A stretch of DNA of 64,000 nt, from the NCBI GenBank assembly GCA_003242895.1, contig QKMY01000017.1:1-64000 (forward strand). Reading direction: 5' to 3'. Made by a program: the position numbers and the translations under genes. Below, one piece after another: positions 1 through 8,764 of the stretch. Source of the stretch: Candidatus Margulisiibacteriota bacterium. Lineage in GTDB: Bacteria > Margulisbacteria > Riflemargulisbacteria > GWF2-39-127. The first letter of the stretch is position 1. Each line of letters opens with the position of its first letter. A model generated the notes under the pieces. That model had not been told where the DNA came from, ran no database searches, and worked only from the letters and a program-made list of their open reading frames with translations.

Positions 1-223
1 ATAGGGAGCGACTCGTCCCTATTATAATCATCCCAATAGGGATACTTTATTGCCTGAACTCAATGTTTATCAGCGCTAAAACTCATAATTAGAACTGCTG
101 AGCTGTTAACTTTCTGTGTTTTTATTGGAATCAGTTGTGCTTTTGAGGTGCTTTTGGGGCGAATTAAAAAATGACTCCTATGGATTGAAAACAGTTGCTT
201 TCCAAAAATCATTAGCTTAAGAT
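1..223. other. Left-edge intergenic stretch with small inverted repeats
   Basis: No gene is visible here. The first 22 bases form an imperfect hairpin (outer arms ATAGGGA and TCCCTAT), followed by a second TCCC-AATA-GGGA hairpin at about 32-43. They may be the transcription end of a gene lying outside the window, but no T-tract follows, so the role is open. The remainder is the leader of earP. Confidence 0.35.
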
Positions 224-1414
224 ATGAGCATGCAACTACGTGATCAGAATATTGATATTTTTTGTGAGGTTATTGATAACTTCGGCGATGCCGGTTTTTC
301 TTTCAGGCTGGCGAGGGCTCTGAAGCAACATAACCGTAGCCGTCGTATCAGATTATTTATCGACGATATTTATACGCTTAAAGCTATTGCTCCTGAGATC
401 GATATACATTCCGTGAGTCAGATATTAACGGGTATTGAAATCGTTTGTATGGATAGTTACCTGAATGGCCAGGTTCAGCAGCTTACATTTGCTCCGCTTA
501 TTATTGAGTCACTTGCCTGCGAGATCCCGGATTTGTTCAGGACCCAGGTATATGAACAGGCTCAGTTAATCATCGTGATCGAGCATCTTACCGCTGAGAG
601 AAGCTTTGAGTCCATGCATGGCTTAGCGGCCCCTACAGGCTTTGAAACGCCTCGTTATGTATTTGCTCAAGGGGTTACCTCCAGGTCAGGGGGAATGCTG
701 ATAGAAGATACAATAATAGATATAATTAACCAACACACAGACCAATCTGAATGGCGTAAAAAATGGCTGGAACCTTTTCGTAGCCAGTTGCCTACTGATG
801 CACTTGATTTCAAAATGGGAAGTCTGTTTTCTTATAACCGCAGTATGGATAATCTGGTTGATGCTTTGCATGCGTTAAACGAAAATAACCTGATGTTTGT
901 TTTGGGCAATTTATCCCAGGCTTCTATAAAACAGGCGTTGGAAAACAGAAACGTCGACTGGATTTCTGCCGGGGTTGCCCGACTGGGACAGGCGTATTTT
1001 TTATTCCCGGAAATGCTTCACTATAATGACTATGATTCATTATTGTTTTCAATGGATTATAATTTTGTGCGCGGGGAGGATTCTCTTGCACGTGCGATAC
1101 TTGCCGGCAAACCTTTTGTCTGGCATAGCTATGAACAGGAAGATAATTATCAGCTTGTTAAAGTAGCTGCCTTGCTTGATGTCATGGAAGCTTATCAAGA
1201 CTGTGCATCTAAGGTCTTTGAGCAGTACAGGCAACTGCTAATGTTATATAATTCTAAAAAAATAGAAAATAATCTTTATAATCTATGTGAATACTACTAT
1301 TCTTTCTTTCATGATTTTGTTAAAATACAATCCTGGGTGAATCGCTTTCGTCAGGATTTAATATTACACGGTGGTATTGTTCCCAATCTTGACCGATTTA
1401 TCAAATCTTTATAA
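224..1414 (+). CDS. earP: EF-P arginine rhamnosyltransferase EarP
   Basis: EarP transfers rhamnose from dTDP-rhamnose to Arg32 of elongation factor P, which lets EF-P rescue ribosomes stalled at polyproline stretches. The 396-residue length and the N-terminal IDIFCEVIDNFGDAG signature (about residues 10-24) match the EarP/DUF2331 family, a GT-B type inverting enzyme. The C-terminal half keeps the family's FVRGEDSLARAI-type donor-binding segment (about 283-294). The gene lies directly upstream of efp, whose product carries Arg at the modified position, so enzyme and substrate are adjacent. The start at 224 has no obvious Shine-Dalgarno; a second ATG two codons later is equally possible. rml genes for dTDP-rhamnose are not in the window. 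Confidence 0.95.
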   Translation: MSMQLRDQNIDIFCEVIDNFGDAGFSFRLARALKQHNRSRRIRLFIDDIYTLKAIAPEIDIHSVSQILTGIEIVCMDSYLNGQVQQLTFAPLIIESLACEIPDLFRTQVYEQAQLIIVIEHLTAERSFESMHGLAAPTGFETPRYVFAQGVTSRSGGMLIEDTIIDIINQHTDQSEWRKKWLEPFRSQLPTDALDFKMGSLFSYNRSMDNLVDALHALNENNLMFVLGNLSQASIKQALENRNVDWISAGVARLGQAYFLFPEMLHYNDYDSLLFSMDYNFVRGEDSLARAILAGKPFVWHSYEQEDNYQLVKVAALLDVMEAYQDCASKVFEQYRQLLMLYNSKKIENNLYNLCEYYYSFFHDFVKIQSWVNRFRQDLILHGGIVPNLDRFIKSL

Positions 1415-1427
1415 TGGAGAAAATAAT

Positions 1428-1988
1428 ATGCAATTAGCACAGGATCTAAGACCGGGAAATATTATTAAGCAAGGAAGGGACCTCTATGTTATTCTCAAGG
1501 CTGAGTATTTCAGAGCTGCACGGACGAATGCTGTAGTCAAGACAAAATACAAAAATATGTCTACAGGCTCCGTGAGTGAAGTAATTTTCAAGCTTAATGA
1601 GAAACTTGATGACGTACGTCTGGACAAGAGAGAAATGCAGTTTTTGTATGATCTTGACGGGATGTATGCTTTTATGGACCAGGAAACTTATGATCAAATG
1701 GAAATACCGAAAGAAGATATTGGCGATAACGTTAATTATATTAAAGAGCAGGACATGGTAAGTATTGTGTTATACGAAGGCAAAGCATTAAGTGTTGAAG
1801 TTCCTAAAGCAGTTGAGCTAAAAGTAACCTATTCTGAAACAGGTTTGCGTGGAGATACCAGCGGAAAAGTTACTAAGCCTGCGACTGTTGAAACCGGGTA
1901 TGAATTGGCCGTTCCTGTGTTTGTTAATGTTGACGATGTTATCCGTATTGATACCGCTACCGGTGAATATATAGAACGAGTCAAATAA
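1428..1988 (+). CDS. efp: Elongation factor P, Arg32 type
   Basis: EF-P binds between the P and E sites of the ribosome and promotes peptide bond formation at consecutive prolines. The 186-residue protein has the KOW-like N domain followed by two OB domains. It ends with the typical RGDTSGKV...TGEYIERVK region. In the domain I loop the sequence is YFRAARTNA, which puts Arg at residue 32. This is the EarP-type EF-P, not the Lys34 EpmA type or the Lys32 Bacillus type. The start at 1428 is preceded by GGAGA at 1416-1420 and gives the family's usual N-terminus; a longer reading frame into earP is rejected. It follows earP after 13 bases and is probably co-transcribed with it. Confidence 0.96.
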   Translation: MQLAQDLRPGNIIKQGRDLYVILKAEYFRAARTNAVVKTKYKNMSTGSVSEVIFKLNEKLDDVRLDKREMQFLYDLDGMYAFMDQETYDQMEIPKEDIGDNVNYIKEQDMVSIVLYEGKALSVEVPKAVELKVTYSETGLRGDTSGKVTKPATVETGYELAVPVFVNVDDVIRIDTATGEYIERVK

Positions 1989-2038
1989 GCGCCTTTTACC
2001 TGCAAAGGTTATTCGAGCCACAATTTTTGTCATTTAAT

Positions 2039-2073
2039 CTGCTCCCCTGCGAAGGGGAGCAGTTAGCTATTTT
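2039..2073 (+). terminator. Rho-independent terminator after efp
   Basis: A perfect 9-bp GC-rich stem (CTGCTCCCC / GGGGAGCAG) with a 6-base loop at 2039-2062 is followed by a weak T-rich tail. It sits 50 bases after the efp stop and ends the earP-efp unit. Confidence 0.8.
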
Positions 2074-2194
2074 ACAAAATACACTTGCATTTATCCCATA
2101 AACATATTATTAGTTTCTTACTTTTAGGCAGCTTAATGCCTGCGTTATTTTTTAATAGAATAATGGTTGTTCGGATTGTAAAAAGAGGCAGGAT

Positions 2195-2971
2195 ATGACA
2201 GAGCTATTAAATGACGAGAATGAAAAAAAAATAATCGAGGATTATAAGAAAAGTGAAAAACGAATTCTTTTTCTTGATTACGATGGCACTCTTGTCTCTT
2301 TTTACGATAGGCCTGGGATGGCGAAGCCTGATGAAGCGCTTACTCAGTTGCTGAGGGACCTTTCTTTTGATGTCAGGAACAAGGTGTTTATAATTAGCGG
2401 AAGAAACAGGTACCTGCTCGGAAAGTGGTTGAATATTTTTAATATCGGACTTTCTGCTGAACATGGTGCCTGGCTTAAATATAATGGCGATCCATGGCAG
2501 ACATTAATCCCGATTGATACCGCATGGAAAAAAGACCTGCGACCGATATTTGAGCTTTATGCGGATACAACTCCCGGATCTTATGTCGAGGAAAAGGATT
2601 TTTCGATTGCCTGGCATTATCGAAAGACGTACCGGGCATTAAGTGATATTAGGGTAAAGGAATTGAGAAGAGATATGCTCCCGAAAGCGAAGGCGCTTCA
2701 CTTGCAGATTTTGGAAGGACAAATGGTGTTTGAAGTTAAGAACCCTGACGTTAACAAGGGCCTTGCAGCACTGAGATTTATGTCGGATGAAGCTTATGAT
2801 TTTTCATTTTCAGCGGGCGACGATAGAACTGATGAGGATATGTTCAAACTGCTCCCGCCGAAAGCGTATTCGATTAAAGTTGGTAATCCGCCGACTGCTG
2901 CCCGCTATTATGTCAGGACCTACAGTGATCTTCGAAGTTTGTTGCATAAATTGTTACGTGTTGCCAAATAA
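2195..2971 (+). CDS. otsB: Trehalose-6-phosphate phosphatase
   Basis: This HAD-superfamily phosphatase dephosphorylates trehalose 6-phosphate to trehalose in the cytoplasm. The 258-residue protein shows HAD motif I DYDGTL (about 28-33), motif II IISGR (about 68-72), and motif IV GDDRTDEDMF near residue 208-217, which is diagnostic for the OtsB subfamily. The EHGAW segment after motif II is also typical. RBS AGAGG lies upstream of the ATG. No trehalose-6-phosphate synthase (otsA) is adjacent, so it may be elsewhere or the enzyme may act on a related sugar phosphate. A short ATTCGG/CCGAAT hairpin directly after the stop (2971-2987) has no T-tract. Confidence 0.93.
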   Translation: MTELLNDENEKKIIEDYKKSEKRILFLDYDGTLVSFYDRPGMAKPDEALTQLLRDLSFDVRNKVFIISGRNRYLLGKWLNIFNIGLSAEHGAWLKYNGDPWQTLIPIDTAWKKDLRPIFELYADTTPGSYVEEKDFSIAWHYRKTYRALSDIRVKELRRDMLPKAKALHLQILEGQMVFEVKNPDVNKGLAALRFMSDEAYDFSFSAGDDRTDEDMFKLLPPKAYSIKVGNPPTAARYYVRTYSDLRSLLHKLLRVAK

Positions 2972-3067
2972 TTCGGTTTGTCCGAATCGCTGTCCTTCAG
3001 CCTTAATATGCGCTATTTACACGATTAATAGTTGAAGTGTCGCTAATTACCGTGTAATATGTGGTAG

Positions 3068-3073
3068 TATAAT
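3068..3073 (+). promoter_or_regulatory. Probable -10 box for tRNA-Ser
   Basis: A consensus TATAAT lies 17 bases before the mature tRNA 5' end. The best -35-like hexamer (TTACCG, 3047-3052) has a short 15-base spacer, so only the -10 is convincing. Confidence 0.45.
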
Positions 3074-3089
3074 TGAATATAGTGACAAC

Positions 3090-3179
3090 GGAGAGGTGAC
3101 AGAGTGGCTGATCGTGCCTGTCTCGAAAACAGGTGTACCTTTACTGGTACCGTGGGTTCGACTCCCACCCTCTCCGCCA
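3090..3179 (+). tRNA. tRNA-Ser (anticodon CGA)
   Basis: The acceptor stem GGAGAGG pairs with CCTCTCC, followed by discriminator G and an encoded CCA. The anticodon stem CCTGT/ACAGG encloses the loop CTCGAAA with anticodon CGA (3124-3126), decoding UCG. The long variable arm (GTACC...GGTAC) is the class II form expected for serine tRNA, and the T arm GTGGG-TTCGACT-CCCAC is intact. The BREX-bearing island starts immediately after its 3' end. tRNA 3' ends are frequent integration sites, but I found no second copy of the tRNA 3' end at the other side of the island. Confidence 0.97.
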
Positions 3180-3185
3180 TTCCAG

Positions 3186-3380
3186 CTATATTAGCAATTT
3201 ATGTTTGGTACAGTTTTGGTACAAATTTTTGAATTCCAGGACTTCAACCTGCATTTTTGCCCGCTTACCACGCGACTTATTGATGTACAAACCGTAATAT
3301 CGAACAAGCTGATACCCTTTGATACCAATGCGTTTCGCTTTATAGCACTTGGTCAGCAAATCAGTTATGTTTATCTCCAA
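3186..3380 (-). pseudogene. Possible IS91-like (Y2) transposase remnant
   Basis: A 64-residue open frame contains QLVRYYGLYINKSRGKRA. To me this resembles the conserved VRYYG-YSN-SRGKR region near the C-terminus of IS91/IS801-type Y2 transposases. The catalytic HUH and tyrosine regions are absent, so at best it is a decayed fragment. It fills the gap between the tRNA 3' end and brxL, where an integrase or transposase remnant is plausible. The last 20 or so residues, encoded nearest the tRNA, are not recognisable. The same DNA also reads open on the plus strand, with no familiar product. Confidence 0.35.
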
Positions 3381-3420
3381 TTACTGTATAAAATCCTCAA
3401 TCAATACCAAGCGAGAGATG

Positions 3421-5466
3421 CTACGAATCCACAACCTTCTGCAATAACATCTGACCATTACCGTAAAAGGGGACATCGGTCTTACCTAGCGTGCTAGCTG
3501 GCAGTGTAGTCATTTCACTGATATTCTCCATTGGGACAAGGATCGTCTTTGCGCCGTTGTCGGATAAGATGGTAACCTTGTCTGGAAAGTGCAGAGCTCG
3601 TTCCACGGCTCCACCTATGGAGATATTTCCAAGTACTGCCAGTCCGGGTTTAAGGTTCTTGTTATAAATGGCTGAGATAATTGATACATAGACAGCACTG
3701 CCTATACCTCCACTAATATTTGCACCCAGTAGATTAGTAACCTGTATGTTAATATCATAGCCTTTTAAAGAATGTTGTTCGTTAAGAATGGTTTTTTCAT
3801 TTGCCTTGATGTAGTTATAGGTGTTTTTAATATTCTCTTTTACATCGGTATTTGAAGTGCCGGTTATGTTTAGTTTTCCGCTTCCCTGTATCGCAACCGC
3901 CTCGATTTTAACCAGGCAATTATTGTCGCCATCGCTGGTAGCTGTGTAACAAACACCCGGAGGCAAAGCATTTTTCTCGATTAGATTGCTGCCCCGTTCT
4001 TCCGGCAAGCCAACAAATATCTCTTCTTGCGTCTCTTTGTCGATGTATGAAAAATTGGTATCCCAGAACTCCATTCCACCGATTCTCTTTAACTGTTCTT
4101 TAACTCGGCGCCTCATTTCCATGGCTAGAACCAAGTATTCTCTTATATCCTCTTTTGTGAAATTGGCATCTGGATGTAGCAACTTAATGAACCCTGATAC
4201 AATTTTGCGAACCGACTTCGAGTCTCTTTGTTTTAAATGATGCCCAAAAGAGAAATACTTATCAATTGCATCGTTGTAATTGGTTCTGCGCTGATACTTT
4301 AGGTTCTCAGAAAAGAAATCGGTGCTAAAACCAAAATGACCCGTGAAATTGGAAGGGCTAAATTTGGTTATCTCCCAGCCAGGCAAAAACAAATGTATTC
4401 GATCAAGGAAGGCTGTATCTCCGTTGACTTCATCGGATAGCGGACTGAAGAGATGTGAAGTTTGAAGTACGGTTTCAACTGGCTGATTAATGTTACCATT
4501 ATAGATAATTGATGCTTTACCAGAGATCTCGCCACCTTTACCGCCTCGGGAAAATGATCCGGACTCCATGTAGTCTTTCATTAAAGGCTTAGCGTCAGGA
4601 TCTTTAAAAAGTTTATCTGTACTTTCATCAAAGCAGATTGCATCCCATTCGCCTACTGATCCAATTCGGCCGGTGGAATTATTGACAAATAGTTTAGCCA
4701 CAGTACCCTGACCACCTGAGATAAGGAGTGCATACGGTGTAATTTCTTTGTAAATATAGGATTTACCAGAAGACCTGGGTCCTAGTTCAACCATGTTGAA
4801 ATTGGCCTCTACGAGAGGAATTAGCCTCATTAGCAGAAGTGTCTGTTTTCTCGGGTCTAAGCCTTCGCTTGCAGGTTCATAGCCAGCGCTTCGGAGTAAT
4901 AAAGTTTGCCATGCTTCTTTCGTAAACTCTTTTCTTTTTTCAACAATTTTGTTTCCGTCAAACCTTGATAGCTGGATTGGTTTTATATCTTTAACTACGA
5001 AGGGATATACGGTTGAACCTACCGTGATCAAAGGATCGTATTCCATTTCAATAATAGCCCAGATTCCGCCAAGAAGAATTTTTTCATGGCTATTTACCAG
5101 CTCATCACTGATATTGGCTTTCTTAATATTGCTGTTCGATATTGATGCCCAATACCTGTCTTTTTGAGGATCAAGGTCGACTGATATTTTATCTATTATC
5201 TTATAGCGACCATTCTCTCTTATTTTCGATTGAATTAAGGAACTTTCTTCAGGATTTACATAATGATCGTGAAGTATTTTTTTTACTCCATCGATACCTT
5301 CTTTAATTTTAGCTTCATCATCCGTGCTACAGGTGTTGGCTAGCAAATACTCCAGAACAAATGCAGGGACATTAGCTCCGCCTTTGATAATAGCAGCCAA
5401 ATCTTTTCTGACCACAAATCCCTTAAAATGCTCTAAGGTCTGCTTGTCTAAGTCATCTAATATCAT
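3421..5466 (-). CDS. brxL: BREX protein BrxL (Lon-like AAA+ protein)
   Basis: BrxL is a core type 1 BREX component: a ring-forming AAA+ DNA-binding ATPase with a Lon-like C-terminal domain, needed for phage exclusion. The 681 residues include Walker A GPRSSGKSY (about 231-239), Walker B AICFDES (about 275), and a C-terminal Lon-type domain (about 560-681) with the family's GLAVLGNISIGG and NGAKTILVP segments. In place of the Lon DGPSAG serine motif it has SGGIGSA, and the catalytic lysine region is altered, so proteolysis is doubtful. It is the last gene of the operon, 12 bases after pglZ, and the one closest to the tRNA. Length and domain order are normal for the family. Confidence 0.95.
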   Translation of the reverse strand: MILDDLDKQTLEHFKGFVVRKDLAAIIKGGANVPAFVLEYLLANTCSTDDEAKIKEGIDGVKKILHDHYVNPEESSLIQSKIRENGRYKIIDKISVDLDPQKDRYWASISNSNIKKANISDELVNSHEKILLGGIWAIIEMEYDPLITVGSTVYPFVVKDIKPIQLSRFDGNKIVEKRKEFTKEAWQTLLLRSAGYEPASEGLDPRKQTLLLMRLIPLVEANFNMVELGPRSSGKSYIYKEITPYALLISGGQGTVAKLFVNNSTGRIGSVGEWDAICFDESTDKLFKDPDAKPLMKDYMESGSFSRGGKGGEISGKASIIYNGNINQPVETVLQTSHLFSPLSDEVNGDTAFLDRIHLFLPGWEITKFSPSNFTGHFGFSTDFFSENLKYQRRTNYNDAIDKYFSFGHHLKQRDSKSVRKIVSGFIKLLHPDANFTKEDIREYLVLAMEMRRRVKEQLKRIGGMEFWDTNFSYIDKETQEEIFVGLPEERGSNLIEKNALPPGVCYTATSDGDNNCLVKIEAVAIQGSGKLNITGTSNTDVKENIKNTYNYIKANEKTILNEQHSLKGYDINIQVTNLLGANISGGIGSAVYVSIISAIYNKNLKPGLAVLGNISIGGAVERALHFPDKVTILSDNGAKTILVPMENISEMTTLPASTLGKTDVPFYGNGQMLLQKVVDS

Positions 5467-5478
5467 AAATGCCTCCCA

Positions 5479-7716
5479 TTATAATAAACCGCCAAAATCA
5501 CGTGCATCGGATTTCTTTATTGTAACTGTGTCTAATTGTTCCTGAGTTTCTGCGTCTAATAACACGGCCATAACTTCGGCGTTACCACTAAAAGAAAATT
5601 CAGCTGATAACGTCTTCCCTGACTCGATCGTAAGGATGCTGCTGCTGGAATACTGACAATTACCGGAATACAACATGATCTGAACTTTGCGGCTATTAGC
5701 AAACAAATCAGTGCAGGCACCTGCTTGTAATTTGATACCAAACAAGTCGCCGATAACATCTGCTAGTTCTAGTTTATTTATAATAGTCACGTCCAGGTTG
5801 GAGGTCACTGCGCTCTGTTTTTTAAATACAAACTTAGGAATAATTATCTCCTGTGGGGTAAACCCGCCATGAGAAAAGCCATACACGCCTTTTGATTTGA
5901 ATGGTCTATGGCTCTTAGCCGTATAGACATACTTATACTCACCACTTGACCTTTCAAACATCAACCAATCAGTATTGTTTTGTTTGTCGACGGTAAGAAT
6001 GTATCTTTCACTCGGTTTGCATAGTCCAGTGACTGCCGGATCAATTTTATCGGATTCGGTTAAGAGACCGGTTAAAACAAATCCGTGATCGGTTACTAAA
6101 TGGACTTCTTTATATCCCATATTGATTAGTTGCGTGATCTTATCTTGGAGAACAGCTTCGAATTCTGAAAACAATTTGAGAGCACCCTGTTGCAGCTTTT
6201 CACCAGTGCTATCGATGTCTTTGTAAGTCAGCACCAGATAGTCAGCTTGTTCGCCATAGTTCAAATCAGCTAAATTAATAAAGGTTATATTTTTACCGGT
6301 TGATGCAACCAAACTTTTTTCACGGTCCTTGTGTATGGCAAGTACCTCATCATTTCCCAGATACAAAGCACTCATGTTGTGCTCAGTTTCGGAGGGCATA
6401 TCGGCAAGCATTATGTGCTTATCAACTTTAAGTTTTTTCTGTAAAGACGCAGCTATCTGATCGGCGATTTCATAGCGGATGCCATCGCCTACAATCACAG
6501 CAATTCTTGGTTTAGCTTTTTTTAACAAGTTTACCAAATAGCCTTGTTGATCAGATTTGTATTCACCGGCAAATTCAAACCATTTATGCAGCAAGTCCTG
6601 GTTAAGGCTTTCGTAATACTCTTGCAGCGGTCGAATTATTTTTTCTTCCTGTAAAAAACGTGCGTATAGATTGCGGATAGCCCTATCTACTTTAGCAAAG
6701 TGGTTTGTATAAAACTCCACAACTTTACTCAAAGAATTGCAGGAGATTAATGTCTTGCTGTCAAATTCCAGCAGCGTTATTACATCGGACCACCATGAAG
6801 GGATAAACCGTTTTGCTTTTTGACTATTTGCACGGATTTTTACCGATGCCAATTTTTCAGAGATATATACTTTATCCCGAAGGTTCTTTGTAATATCAAT
6901 GATTGCCTTGTGATCCAAAACCTCAAAACAATGCTCAGGGCTTGCGTTCCAGTGTGCAACTGCAAGATTAATGTGATAATTGCTTATATAGTCCACAAGT
7001 GAGCTACAGTAGGTCTCACTATCCATCCAGCGATAATAAAGCTGTAGTAATTCCTTAGAAATATTATTAGCAAGCAAACCATCGAAAAGTTTTTTGACTA
7101 CCTCATCAGCGAGTGTCCGGGGCGGTTTATTCATGTACGGCTGATTTAGCAATTCGAATACTTTCTCTTCAAACAATCTGCGGATATCAGTATCTTTAAC
7201 ACTTAGATATGATTCTGGATCGTGCAGAAAAGGTAACAATTCATCCTCCAGGTTAACCAACTCTTCCAGGTTTTGAAGGATCTTTTTCCACCAGGCGATA
7301 TCTTTTCCTATGCCCATTTTACCTGCGGTTAAAAGTACAGGGCTGTCCATCTGCACTTGTAGGCCTGTGCTTGCAAAAAGTTTCTTCTTGAGCCATTCCT
7401 CGGGGCTGGTGAGATCAAGACACCCATGAGTAAAGCAGTAATCAAATAAGAAGCTCAGCTTTTCCTGTCTGCGGGTTACATAAAATACCACCGGCTTATC
7501 TTTGTATTTAGTTTCAGCCTCATATCGCAAAAACAGCTCTTCTTTGACTGTCTGCCAATCTTCGGTATATGTGCTGTCTGTCTTAATAATGATATAGTTG
7601 CCAGTATCTAATAAAGGCAAAAGAAACCCGCACTGAGCTTTTGGGTCAAGGATTACTACCCTTTTGCGAAGTTTCAGCTGATGTTCAATATCTTCCAAAA
7701 ACCATTTATCAATCAT
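5479..7716 (-). CDS. pglZ: BREX phosphatase-domain protein PglZ
   Basis: PglZ is the hallmark BREX protein, with an alkaline-phosphatase-superfamily fold and an essential but incompletely understood role in the PglX-BrxB-BrxC complex. The protein is about 745 residues. It shows the metal-site segment IAVIVGDGIRYEIA (about 403-416), a second metal-site region HLVTDHGFVL (about 540-549), and the C-terminal SHGGFTPQE motif that closes the PglZ domain. I chose the ATG at 7716 because the longer frame lies inside the upstream nuclease-like gene, and because GGAGG lies about 12 bases upstream. The start overlaps the stop of that gene by 8 bases (ATGATTGA), indicating translational coupling. Confidence 0.94.
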   Translation of the reverse strand: MIDKWFLEDIEHQLKLRKRVVILDPKAQCGFLLPLLDTGNYIIIKTDSTYTEDWQTVKEELFLRYEAETKYKDKPVVFYVTRRQEKLSFLFDYCFTHGCLDLTSPEEWLKKKLFASTGLQVQMDSPVLLTAGKMGIGKDIAWWKKILQNLEELVNLEDELLPFLHDPESYLSVKDTDIRRLFEEKVFELLNQPYMNKPPRTLADEVVKKLFDGLLANNISKELLQLYYRWMDSETYCSSLVDYISNYHINLAVAHWNASPEHCFEVLDHKAIIDITKNLRDKVYISEKLASVKIRANSQKAKRFIPSWWSDVITLLEFDSKTLISCNSLSKVVEFYTNHFAKVDRAIRNLYARFLQEEKIIRPLQEYYESLNQDLLHKWFEFAGEYKSDQQGYLVNLLKKAKPRIAVIVGDGIRYEIADQIAASLQKKLKVDKHIMLADMPSETEHNMSALYLGNDEVLAIHKDREKSLVASTGKNITFINLADLNYGEQADYLVLTYKDIDSTGEKLQQGALKLFSEFEAVLQDKITQLINMGYKEVHLVTDHGFVLTGLLTESDKIDPAVTGLCKPSERYILTVDKQNNTDWLMFERSSGEYKYVYTAKSHRPFKSKGVYGFSHGGFTPQEIIIPKFVFKKQSAVTSNLDVTIINKLELADVIGDLFGIKLQAGACTDLFANSRKVQIMLYSGNCQYSSSSILTIESGKTLSAEFSFSGNAEVMAVLLDAETQEQLDTVTIKKSDARDFGGLL

Positions 7717-8719
7717 TACCGGACTTATCCTCCTGTGCTTCTGCGTTTTCAAACAATTCATGTAGTTTTCTTTGCAGTACTGCTTTAGGTATCAGCTTAG
7801 TTTCATAATCAGCAATCAGAGTAGGACTTATTGATCTGCTTAGTGCATATTCAACTACATCCTGGTCTTTATAAGCGCAAAGCAGAATGCCGATGCTCGG
7901 GTGCTCATGCGCTTTTCTGACATCTCTGTCCAGCGCTTCCAGATAAAACTCCAGTTGCCCCATGTGTTCTGGTCTAAATTTGTCTATCTTAAGCTCAAAA
8001 GCAACCAGGCACTGAAGGGAACGGTGATAAAAAAGAAGATCTACATAAAAATCCTCATTTCCCACCTGCAATCTATAATTCTCGCCCATGAAGGTGAAGT
8101 CTCCACCAAGTTCAAGAATGAAATGTTTAAGATTATGGACTAAGCCTTTCTGTAAATCACGCTCAGAATGCTGTTCCGGTAAGCCGAGAAACTCAAAAAC
8201 ATAGGTGTCTTTAAAAGTATCTGAAATATTTTGTGGTAATTCTCTCATCACAGGTGAAAGATTTGTCTGGGCTATCTTGGTCCGTTCAAAAATACCAGTA
8301 ACGATCTGCCGTTCAAGTTCTCTCTTGGAATATTTTTCTCTGATAGCTAGTTGGAGATAGAACTCTCGTTCCTCCTGGGTCTTGCAAGCTGTTATTATAA
8401 TCAGATTATTTGTCCAGGATAATTGTGTCACCAGTGGAGACAGTTTTGGCTGGTCGTTATATATTTCATAAAACTGCTTCATTCTCCAGAGGTTTCTAAC
8501 ATTAAATCCTTTAATATCAGGCTCGGTTTTCTGGATGTGCTCAGCAAGGCCGGAGACTACACCTTTTCCCCATTCCTCAGAATTTACTTTGCCTGAAATA
8601 TATTTACCTACCTGCCAGTATAGATCAATCATTACATGATTAACATTGCTGATCGCTTTATTGCGAGCCTCACGAATAAGTGTAAGAACTTCGGTAAAAT
8701 TATTAGTGATTATATCTGA
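7709..8719 (-). CDS. YhcG/DUF1016 family PD-(D/E)XK nuclease-like protein
   Basis: This 336-residue protein belongs to the YhcG family: an N-terminal DUF1016 helical domain (about 1-165) with the typical GWGKGVV-like, FNVRNLWRMKQFY and SWTNNL motifs, followed by a PD-(D/E)XK-type domain. In the latter, DFYVDLLFYH gives the Asp (about 225), and AFELK (about 243-247) gives the Glu and Lys of the catalytic motif. Family members are often found in defence islands. Here the gene is embedded in the BREX operon between pglX and pglZ and overlaps pglZ by 8 bases. That suggests it is a fixed accessory, perhaps a restriction effector, which is inference. I chose the ATG at 8719, preceded by GGAG, over the one at 8734. 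Confidence 0.9.
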   Translation of the reverse strand, partial: SDIITNNFTEVLTLIREARNKAISNVNHVMIDLYWQVGKYISGKVNSEEWGKGVVSGLAEHIQKTEPDIKGFNVRNLWRMKQFYEIYNDQPKLSPLVTQLSWTNNLIIITACKTQEEREFYLQLAIREKYSKRELERQIVTGIFERTKIAQTNLSPVMRELPQNISDTFKDTYVFEFLGLPEQHSERDLQKGLVHNLKHFILELGGDFTFMGENYRLQVGNEDFYVDLLFYHRSLQCLVAFELKIDKFRPEHMGQLEFYLEALDRDVRKAHEHPSIGILLCAYKDQDVVEYALSRSISPTLIADYETKLIPKAVLQRKLHELFENAEAQEDKSGND

Positions 8720-8764
8720 CATGATTAACTCCATTTTCTCACAAACTGATTATAAACTATCATC

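Noticed and set aside
3201-3497. Plus-strand frame after the tRNA
   Set aside because: It overlaps the start of the brxL 3' end and shows no recognisable product.
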